DNA from: CAYQTK01 sp964420375
GTDB lineage: Bacteria > RBG-13-61-14 > DATKZS01
Direction of reading: 5' to 3'
Length of the DNA: 9,216 nt
Assembly: GCA_964420375.1 (NCBI GenBank)
Contig: CAYQTK010000180.1
Span: forward strand, 1 to 9,216
In this document: piece by piece, positions 1-5,357 of the stretch
How the letters are laid out: each line of letters begins with the position of its first letter
How positions within the stretch are numbered: the first letter of the stretch is position 1
Made by a program: the position numbers and the translations under genes
The notes under the pieces: model-generated
What the model was told of the DNA's origin: nothing
What the model saw: the letters and a program-made list of their open reading frames with translations, nothing else
Database searches by the model: none

Positions 1-1
1 C

Positions 2-1168
2 CACGAGAACTTTGACTTTTGGTTTTCCCGCAACTTCGGTCCGCAGGACAACATCGACGAAAGGACCGGAAGTGGAGCGGGCGGAAGGTCAGAAGAGCGA
101 CGACAAGTCATCAACAAGCTTGCAGAGCTGGTGAGATGGATGCATGAGCTTGGCGTCATGCAGCGCGATTTCAAACCCGACAGCATCATGGTAGGTCCAT
201 CCGGCGACTTCAAGCTGGTGGACCTCGAGAGGGTGCTCATAAAAAGAAGGAGGAGGGGCTTAAGCCTTTCTGACCGGCTTAAGAACCTGGCCAAGATAGA
301 CCAGGCTTTCGGACATATCGGGACAACTCTTGACAGGCTCCGGTTTCTTTGCGCTTACTTCAGGGACGACGGACTTTCCAGGGAACGGCTCTCCGAGTAC
401 GCCGGCGCCATCGCCCGCTTCTCCGAGATCGAGTTTCGAAAACAGGCCCGCGACCGCTGCGCCTGGGTAAGCTCCGTAAACGAGAGCTACACCAACTGGA
501 CGTATCGCGGCTTTCGCGTTTTCTCCTATCGGAAAAGCATCAGGTCTTTCCTGCGCTCTATAATTGATCGTACCCGGGACGGACAAGGATTTGCGGAGAA
601 CATGGATACCGGCGATCCCGGGCTGGCCCACAACGCCCGCTGGTGCTGGGCGTTTACCGCGTTTGCCCGCTCTCCCCAACTGCGCTACAGGAGGATCCCC
701 CACGTCGTACCTGAAGCGGCGCTGCTGCCGCCCGGCAGCGACGACTGGGGACTGCTGGTATATCCGTCCGCGCGGAAGCCGTATCTGGACATCCATGATG
801 CCAGCTTTATGCAGCCGGGCGCGGATAAAAGCCTGGAGTTCTACCGGGACCTGGGCCGATTCCTGCGCATACTGCACAGGGCGGGCATTACCTGGCAGTG
901 GCATCCGCAGGACTTTTTGCTTTGCAATCACCGCGCTGACCGGCTCCGCGACAGGTTCCTGGTGAACCGCCTGGAGCTCCTGGTCATGGACCATACTCCT
1001 TCGCAAGCCCAGGCTTATCACATCCTGGAAGAGATCACCCTGCTGCTCGGTCTTTGCCGGGAAAATAAAAAAGCGGTTTACGAAGGATATGATAATTGCA
1101 TGGTCCGGCACTTTTCCAGCTTTGTGCACCTCCGCCTGCCTCGCGATTATGAAAGGCCCCGCTTGTAA
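2..1168 (+). CDS. LPS/Kdo-kinase-like protein with two kinase-like halves (5' truncated by window edge)
   Basis: The frame is open from base 2, so the gene begins left of the window; 388 residues are visible. Counting from base 2, residues 50-76 resemble the catalytic core of the LPS heptose/Kdo kinase group of protein-kinase-like enzymes. There is a QRDFKPDSIMV loop (Asp56, Lys58) and a second acidic motif, VDLERV (Asp74), followed by a basic stretch and RLKNLAKI, which is like the NLAxL segment of Kdo-kinase relatives. Against the usual HRDxxxxN pattern, His is Gln54 and the Mg-ligand Asn is Ser61. A second, weaker kinase-like half covers about residues 210-350: LHRAGITWQWHPQDFLL (near 291-307) sits at the catalytic-loop position without a clear catalytic Asp, and VMDHTP (Asp330) at the metal-loop position. 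The family implies a cytoplasmic enzyme phosphorylating lipid A-core sugar; activity is doubtful for the second half. It is followed 14 bases later by a membrane sulfatase-superfamily gene on the same strand, probably the same operon. Confidence 0.6.
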   Translation, partial: HENFDFWFSRNFGPQDNIDERTGSGAGGRSEERRQVINKLAELVRWMHELGVMQRDFKPDSIMVGPSGDFKLVDLERVLIKRRRRGLSLSDRLKNLAKIDQAFGHIGTTLDRLRFLCAYFRDDGLSRERLSEYAGAIARFSEIEFRKQARDRCAWVSSVNESYTNWTYRGFRVFSYRKSIRSFLRSIIDRTRDGQGFAENMDTGDPGLAHNARWCWAFTAFARSPQLRYRRIPHVVPEAALLPPGSDDWGLLVYPSARKPYLDIHDASFMQPGADKSLEFYRDLGRFLRILHRAGITWQWHPQDFLLCNHRADRLRDRFLVNRLELLVMDHTPSQAQAYHILEEITLLLGLCRENKKAVYEGYDNCMVRHFSSFVHLRLPRDYERPRL

Positions 1169-2076
1169 AGTCTCCTTTTTAAATGAGGACAAGGTTGATT
1201 TCAAAATCAATAATGAAAGAACAAACCATCAGACGGTCCAACCGGATTACCGTCTCCGTTCTCGGCTTCAGCGGCGCGTTATTTTTCGCTGCTGCGCTCT
1301 ACGAGTGGTTTACCGGCCATCATGAATGGGAGGTCTTAGGAATAGAGATAACCTTGCAGCACTGGCGGAAGCCCTGGTGGATCGGCACCGGTCTTTGGCT
1401 TATCGCCTTGATGTCCGCCTTAGACCCTCCGCGGCTTTTGTCATGGTGGAGGGAAATAATGTCCCGGCTGGGAGAGTTTGCTGGTATGGACCTGGAATCC
1501 ACCGGCCGGGTCTGGGCCCTGGCGGGAATGCTCTCTGGCACGGCCGCAGGTTATATTCTTGCCGTACATTATTACTACCTGTTCCCTCGCCTGGCCTTTC
1601 AGATGCTCGTGGTCGTTGCCGCAGGATTGTGCTCCTCCATTTCTTTCCTGCTTTATTTCGAAGCTGTTGAAAAGCTCTGGAGCCGGTTCCTGTCTTCTGT
1701 TGCGCCGTGGAGGACAAACTCGTTTCGGCTGGCGTTTGCGCTTGTTTTGTTCTCGCTGGCCGTGACCGGACCTGCGGGGTACTGGGAGGGCAGGGGCACG
1801 GAGTCTATCCTGTCCCACGTCTGTCTTGCTTTGTTAATCGCTTTATGCGCGGCCTGGCTTGTCATGGCCCGATGGAGTCTTACCGGCGTATTCGGTAAGA
1901 TAAGAAGAGGAGCTGTGCCCGCCGTTGTTTTCGGCGCGATTACTACTGCGGCGATCTTCTGGGTGAATGAAAACAAAAGCCTGGACCCTTCTGCGTCTTC
2001 CCCTACCCGGGTCATCATCATAACCATGGATACCACCCGCGCCGATTTCCTCTCCTGCTACGGCTACCCGCGGAAA

Positions 2077-2094
2077 ACCACCCCCAACCTGGAC
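2077..2094 (+). repeat. 18-bp inverted repeat, copy 1 (in sulfatase-family pseudogene)
   Basis: ACCACCCCCAACCTGGAC is identical to the reverse complement of 3823-3840. In both genes it encodes the conserved TTPNLD segment just after the first metal motif, so it reflects homology between the two convergent paralogues; recombination across it would invert about 1.7 kb. Confidence 0.85.
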
Positions 2095-2321
2095 AAGCTG
2101 GCAAGGTCGGGAGTCCGCTTCTCCAGGGCGTTCTGTCCCATGGGAATAACCGATCCTTCCCATGCGTCCATCTTTACCGGCGCATACCCCCGTTCTCACG
2201 GTCTATTGAAGAACTATCGCTCCATAACCGGCGAGGTCGGCTCTCTGCCGGAGACCTTCCAAAGACGCGGCTACAAAACCGCGGCCATAATTTCCCGTAC
2301 CCATCTTTTTCCAAGCCAGCT

Positions 2322-2328
2322 AAAAAAG
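2322..2328 (+). other. A-AAA-AAG slippery heptamer at the frame break
   Basis: Zero-frame codons are ctA AAA AAG gca. A -1 slip here moves reading directly into the frame encoding the conserved sulfatase-family C-terminus (next codon at 2328). The heptamer is the same as the dnaX and IS-element slippery sequence. I see no Shine-Dalgarno-like stimulator just upstream and no strong downstream hairpin, so it more likely marks a deletion or slippage at a homopolymer than programmed recoding. Confidence 0.45.
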
Positions 2329-2532
2329 GCAGCTCACAACTTTTCGACCTTGGTTCGGACTGGAAAGAAAAGCAGGACATCTCCGGCCGCTTTCCTTCCC
2401 GGGTGGAGGACTTGAAAGGCGAGCTCGAAAAGTGGAAAGAGAAGACGCCCTTTACCGAGCCTTCGAACCGGGAGCTGTCCCCCCGCGAAAGAGATGCCTT
2501 GAAAGCCCTGGGCTACATTCAATAAGGGAAGG

Positions 2533-4008
2533 CTACTTCAGGTATCCCAGGTCGCGGAGCCTCTGCTCCTGGGCTTCGGTGAAAGATGCGCCCGGCTTTT
2601 CATCCGACCTTTGCAGGGTGCGGCTGAAGGAGTTTACGTTATCCATCTTTTTCTTGAACCTTTGCTTGGCCTTGCTGAAAAGCGGTCTCTTCCATTCGAT
2701 GGCTTTTTTCTCTTCGGGGTCCTCTTTAAGGTCGAAACAGATGGCGGACTCGCTCTGGCGGTGATAGAGGAACTTCCATTGCAGGGTGCGAAGAGAGAAC
2801 AGGGAGTTGTTCTCGAGCTCGAGCTGGGACAGGGCGGACAGCTCGGGCATGGGCGCTTGTCCCTTTATATAGGGGACCAGGTTCTCTCCCATGGCTTCGG
2901 GCGAGCCCGGTACGTCCATGAGAGCGGCTGCGGTGGGGAAGACGTCTATGATCCGGGCCTCCTTTTTTATCACCTTTCCCGCAGGGACATGTCCGGGGTA
3001 TCTCATGATAAGCGGCACCATGACGGTCTCGTCGAACAGGTTGTTGCGGTGTCCTTTGGAGCCGTGATCGAAGAACTCCTCGCCGTGGTCCGAGGTCACG
3101 ATCAGCAGAGAGTCGTCCAGTATGCCCAGGCTCTTCAGCTTGTCGACCAGCTTTCCCACGTAGTGGTCGGTGCAGCGGATTTCGCCGTCATAAAGGGCGA
3201 TCACGTGTTCAAGGTCATCGCGGTCCATGCCAGGCTCGATGGCCGGGTTGGAGATAAAGCCTCTCCCGTTGATGTCGCCCTTGTAGCCGGGATCAAACAT
3301 GGTGTCGTAAGGCGGCGGCGGGACAAAGTCGTAATGCGGGTCCCAGTAATGCACGAACAGGAAAAAGCGTTCTTTATGATGCTTGTCAAGCCAGTCGGTG
3401 ACCTTGCGGTGGACGACGGGATTGGTCACGTCGCGCCAGGAGAGCTCTTGCAGGTTTATGTCTTTGTCCGGCACCGCCTGCTGTATGCGGGAGCGAAGCC
3501 GGCTGAAGTTTTCCTTGGCGTCCTTTTTGCGGAAAGGGTCCACGTATGTGGAGTAGGAGTAGCAGCATATATAATCGTCAAACCCCTGGCCGAGTCCGAA
3601 CACCGGGTCCAGGGTGATGGAGCTGTAAAAGCCCGCGGTGGTGTAGCCGGCCTTCTTCATGCTCTCCGCCATGGTGATCCTTTTGTCGTCGAGCCGGTCG
3701 GTATGGCTTAGCAGTCCGTGGACCAGGTCATACTGGGAGGTGAACATTCCCGCGTGCGCGGGTATGGTCCAGGAGGTGGTGCTCACCACGTTTTGAAAAC
3801 GGACGCCTTCCCTGGCGAGCCGGTCCAGGTTGGGGGTGGTATTTCGATGATAGCCGTAGCTTCCCACGTGGTCCGCCCGCAAGGTGTCAATGGATACAAG
3901 TATGACATTGCCGGGAAGGGAGGTCGCATTATGTTCATGCCATCCGAAGTATACCCCCAGCCCGAGGACGATAACGACCCCGGGGAGTAAAACCAGCCAT
4001 CTTTTCAT
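2533..4008 (-). CDS. Sulfatase/alkaline-phosphatase-superfamily hydrolase or transferase, single N-terminal anchor
   Basis: The protein has 491 residues from ATG 4008, chosen because GGAG at 4017-4020 gives an 8-base spacing and the protein then opens with a signal-anchor-like MKRWLVLLPG plus hydrophobic run (about residues 4-22). An in-frame ATG at 4089 would add 27 unlikely residues and would lie upstream of the predicted -10. The PF00884 landmarks are in order: VILVSIDTLRAD (Asp41), TTPNLDRLAREGVRF, SWTIPAHAGMFT (Thr81 at the nucleophile position), FLFVHYWDPHYDF (219-228), TSDHGEEFFDHGSKGH (Asp307, His308, His320), VPLIMRYPG, CFDLKEDPEEK and C-terminal LRDLGYLK. Catalysis should be periplasmic. 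Classical sulfatases need Cys or Ser for formylglycine; Thr here points to a phospho-transferase or phosphodiesterase-type activity, though the substrate is unknown. The C-terminal region (about 440-475) is rich in Lys/Arg. It converges on the deleted paralogue with a 7-base gap and no terminator in between. Confidence 0.88.
   Translation of the reverse strand: MKRWLVLLPGVVIVLGLGVYFGWHEHNATSLPGNVILVSIDTLRADHVGSYGYHRNTTPNLDRLAREGVRFQNVVSTTSWTIPAHAGMFTSQYDLVHGLLSHTDRLDDKRITMAESMKKAGYTTAGFYSSITLDPVFGLGQGFDDYICCYSYSTYVDPFRKKDAKENFSRLRSRIQQAVPDKDINLQELSWRDVTNPVVHRKVTDWLDKHHKERFFLFVHYWDPHYDFVPPPPYDTMFDPGYKGDINGRGFISNPAIEPGMDRDDLEHVIALYDGEIRCTDHYVGKLVDKLKSLGILDDSLLIVTSDHGEEFFDHGSKGHRNNLFDETVMVPLIMRYPGHVPAGKVIKKEARIIDVFPTAAALMDVPGSPEAMGENLVPYIKGQAPMPELSALSQLELENNSLFSLRTLQWKFLYHRQSESAICFDLKEDPEEKKAIEWKRPLFSKAKQRFKKKMDNVNSFSRTLQRSDEKPGASFTEAQEQRLRDLGYLK
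3823..3840 (-). repeat. 18-bp inverted repeat, copy 2 (in intact sulfatase-family gene)
   Basis: Minus-strand match to 2077-2094; encodes TTPNLD at residues 57-62 of the intact protein. Confidence 0.85.
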
Positions 4009-4054
4009 GGAAACATCTCCGCGATCACGGTTTATTCCGAGTTCCGACACCATA

Positions 4055-4063
4055 AGTATAACA
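4055..4063 (-). promoter_or_regulatory. Extended -10 promoter element for the sulfatase-family gene at 4008
   Basis: The minus strand reads TGTTATACT, a TGn-TATACT extended -10. No good -35 is present at 17 bp, which is tolerated with an extended -10. The predicted start of transcription near 4048 leaves about a 40-base leader with GGAG before ATG 4008. Confidence 0.4.
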
Positions 4064-4204
4064 CAGCGGCGTGGATATTTTATATGCATTTAAAATCCGG
4101 ACCGGGAAAGTTTGCGGAAAGGACTTGAAAACGGGGAAAAATTCACAATAATAGAATATCAGGAGTTCATCTAAGCGGAGAGTTACAAGGCTTTAAGACA
4201 CACC

Positions 4205-4233
4205 TTGACAGTATCATAGATAGACCTTAAAAT
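4205..4233 (+). promoter_or_regulatory. Sigma70-type promoter for the XRE regulator
   Basis: TTGACA at 4205-4210, a 17-bp spacer, then TAAAAT at 4228-4233 (five of six matches to TATAAT). Transcription would start near 4240, giving a leader of about 113 bases before ATG 4353. It is the strongest promoter-like match I found in the window. Confidence 0.7.
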
Positions 4234-4337
4234 AACTCTGCTACACTGACAAGCACATCTTTTGTATTTCAATACTCATATTTTGGGGACACCGAAACGC
4301 ACCGGAACAGCAGTTAGAAGAATTTAACAGGAAAGGG

Positions 4338-4349
4338 AAGGTATACCTT
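4338..4349. promoter_or_regulatory. Perfect 12-bp palindrome over the ribosome-binding region, candidate autoregulatory operator
   Basis: AAGGTATACCTT is its own reverse complement and ends three bases before ATG 4353. Its left arm overlaps the GGAAGG that must serve as Shine-Dalgarno. The GTAT/ATAC core recurs in the imperfect inverted repeat at 4264-4275. A dimeric HTH protein could bind here, or the RNA could fold and mask the ribosome site; neither is shown by sequence alone. Confidence 0.4.
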
Positions 4350-4352
4350 GCT

Positions 4353-4745
4353 ATGAAAACCATTCAAGAGCGAATCAAATCCTTACGCATGGAGGGCGAG
4401 ACCCAGGTTCAGTTTGCGGAGCGCTTGGGCACTACCCAGGCATCTATAAGCCGTTACATCAACGGCCGCCAGCCCGACCGGGAGACGCTGCTCAAGATAG
4501 CCGAGCGGACAGGCGCCAGCCTGGACTGGCTTCTGACCGGTCGTGAGACGGGCGCAGCAGGCCCTGAAATTGGTGCAACGGTTCCGTTGGAGACGGCTTT
4601 ACAGACCCTTTCCAAGGTGGACGGCATATCTTCAGAGGACAAGGAACTGTTACGTTCGCTGGTTTCGCAGTACGTAGCTGATGCTGGAGCCCGGGAGGAC
4701 ATTTCTTCATTCTGGAAGAACCGGGGAAGCCGGAGTACGGATTGA
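4353..4745 (+). CDS. XRE-family HTH transcriptional regulator
   Basis: 130 residues. The N-terminal half is a Cro/C1-type helix-turn-helix (HTH_3): QERIKSLRMEGETQVQFAERLG (about 5-26), then recognition helix TTQASISRYING (27-38) and DRETLLKIAERTGASLDWLLTG (42-63), the usual closing helix and DWLLxG signature. Residues 85-115 form a predicted amphipathic helix (LSKVDGISSEDKELLRSLV), probably for oligomerisation, and the last 15 residues are polar. It has its own strong promoter and a long leader. The Shine-Dalgarno GGAAGG (4336-4341) stands about 11 bases from the ATG, rather far, and overlaps a palindrome. No phage or restriction-modification partner lies beside it, so the target is unknown; the divergent sulfatase-family gene and its own promoter are the nearest candidates. 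Confidence 0.9.
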   Translation: MKTIQERIKSLRMEGETQVQFAERLGTTQASISRYINGRQPDRETLLKIAERTGASLDWLLTGRETGAAGPEIGATVPLETALQTLSKVDGISSEDKELLRSLVSQYVADAGAREDISSFWKNRGSRSTD

Positions 4746-4880
4746 ACTTAGACCACACCTGATTTTCGAGAGGTCTTTAGCCAAGGGCAGGGGCTTTTTG
4801 CTGCAGCGGGTGAATTCATGAGCCGCCATGGAGGCGATCATATAGCCGATGTAAAGGACGCAGGCCAAGAAGGACTTCAT
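4707..4880 (-). pseudogene. Possible remnant of a membrane protein gene opposite the start of the YkgJ-like gene
   Basis: The minus frame reads MKSFLACVLYIGYMIASMAAHE followed by a basic polar tail, which is like a last transmembrane helix and cytoplasmic end. Between about 4765 and 4880 its third codon positions are strongly GC-rich, while the opposing plus-strand frame in 4818-4880 has a low GC third position (about 8 of 22 codons). The frame stays open upstream to 5000 with further hydrophobic residues (ALPGLFVYPCYCLEYALEKA), but there it lies opposite the well-supported YkgJ-like domain. ATG 4880 has no properly spaced Shine-Dalgarno. It may be a decayed gene end, a small gene, or chance. 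Confidence 0.22.
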
Positions 4881-5357
4881 CCTTCCCGCACCGCCCGCCT
4901 TTTCCAGGGCATACTCGAGGCAGTAACAGGGATAGACAAAGAGGCCCGGCAGCGCTTTGACGATGAAGGCCTGTGCCGCCGGTGCGGCAAGTGCTGTCAT
5001 GCCGCGGTCCGCGTTTACGACCGGCTGGTTCTTCTCAGTGATCTCCCCTGTCGCTACCTGGCTTACCAGGACGACGGCAAAGCCTTATGCACCGTGTACT
5101 ACTTAAGGGAGCTGACCGGCTGGTGTCACAAGACCTCGACCGAGTCGGTAAGAAAGCAGTTGTACCCTCCGGATTGTCCGTACGTGCAGGGTATCCCCCA
5201 TTACCGGGGAAAAGTCGAGTTGTCCGCGGAAGAGTTCGAACAGATAAAGCCGGTGCTTCAAAAGATATTCAAAGGCTGGCCTCTTCCCCGCTACGTCACC
5301 AAGAAATCGTGGGAGAGGTTCATTCATCAGACCCTGGAGCTGCCTCCCCCGAAGTAA
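4818..5357 (+). CDS. YkgJ-like cysteine cluster protein (CxxCxxCC putative zinc/iron-chelating)
   Basis: 179 residues with a cytoplasmic look: no signal peptide or membrane segment. The landmark is GLCRRCGKCC (Cys53, 56, 59, 60), followed by LPCRYL (Cys78), ALCTVY (Cys91), GWCHKTSTE (Cys103) and YPPDCPYVQGIPHYRGK (Cys120). These eight cysteines match the spacing pattern of the YkgJ/PF03692 group, proposed to bind zinc or iron (possibly a cluster); biological role is not established. The C-terminal third (133-179) is charged and helical. ATG 4818 is the only ATG in the frame before the cysteines; the frame is open back to 4752 without another usual start, and only a weak GGGTGA precedes it. 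The first ~20 codons have atypical third positions, so the real N-terminus may differ. The last 38 bases overlap the convergent chemoreceptor gene. Confidence 0.8.
   Translation: MSRHGGDHIADVKDAGQEGLHPSRTARLFQGILEAVTGIDKEARQRFDDEGLCRRCGKCCHAAVRVYDRLVLLSDLPCRYLAYQDDGKALCTVYYLRELTGWCHKTSTESVRKQLYPPDCPYVQGIPHYRGKVELSAEEFEQIKPVLQKIFKGWPLPRYVTKKSWERFIHQTLELPPPK

Larger units (their letters stand above)
1183..2525 (+). pseudogene. Membrane-anchored sulfatase/alkaline-phosphatase-superfamily protein, internally deleted and frameshifted
   Basis: From ATG 1183 the protein has about seven hydrophobic segments (near residues 22-44, 65-80, 109-133, 136-160, 181-199, 208-230, 244-261), then the start of a PF00884-type ectodomain: VIIITMDTTRADFLSCYGY (metal ligand Asp283), TTPNLDKLARSGVRF and GITDPSHASIFTG, with Thr323 at the nucleophile position. 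After ISRTHLFPSQL the frame runs into 28 unrelated residues and stops at 2415. The -1 frame instead reads SSQLFDLGSDWKEKQDIS and ends RERDALKALGYIQ at 2523-2525, which is the standard family C-terminus. About 300 residues present in the neighbouring intact relative, including the DHG metal motif, are missing between these parts. Even a frameshifted product (447 residues) would lack the active site. The layout (multi-helix N-terminus plus ectodomain) resembles phosphoethanolamine- or phosphoglycerol-transferases. The true start is uncertain: ATG 1213, or TTG 1195 behind GAGGA, are alternatives. Probably co-transcribed with the upstream kinase-like gene. Confidence 0.8.
4009..4352. other. Divergent intergenic region, 344 bases, AT-rich
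   Basis: No credible gene is seen on either strand. Base composition is clearly more AT-rich than the flanks. It holds the leftward extended -10 (4055-4063), the rightward sigma70-type promoter (4205-4233), a GTATT-tc-AATAC inverted repeat (4264-4275) and the palindrome at 4338-4349. A short inverted pair, CAAGG (4186-4190) and CCTTG (4203-4207), brackets the -35 and could be an operator, but with five-base arms this is weak. Confidence 0.6.

Noticed and set aside
260..1210. Long minus-strand open frame opposite the kinase-like gene
   Set aside because: It mirrors the GC-rich codon structure of the plus-strand gene, has no family-like motifs, and the plus-strand frame has recognisable kinase and linker features.
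2322..2328. Confident call of programmed -1 frameshifting
   Set aside because: The heptamer and phase are right, but stimulators are not visible and the product would lack the active site, so deletion is more economical.
2611..3711. 366-codon plus-strand open frame
   Set aside because: It lies wholly opposite the intact sulfatase-family gene, whose motifs are unambiguous; the translation is low-complexity Val/Gly/Asp typical of an antisense shadow.
4009..4089. N-terminal extension of the sulfatase-family protein from ATG 4089
   Set aside because: The extra residues are not signal-like, a good Shine-Dalgarno precedes ATG 4008, and the extended -10 lies inside the extension.
4750..4776. Terminator after the XRE gene (AGACC ... 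GGTCT followed by TTT)
   Set aside because: Only a five-base stem with a 17-base loop and a short T run; too weak to call.
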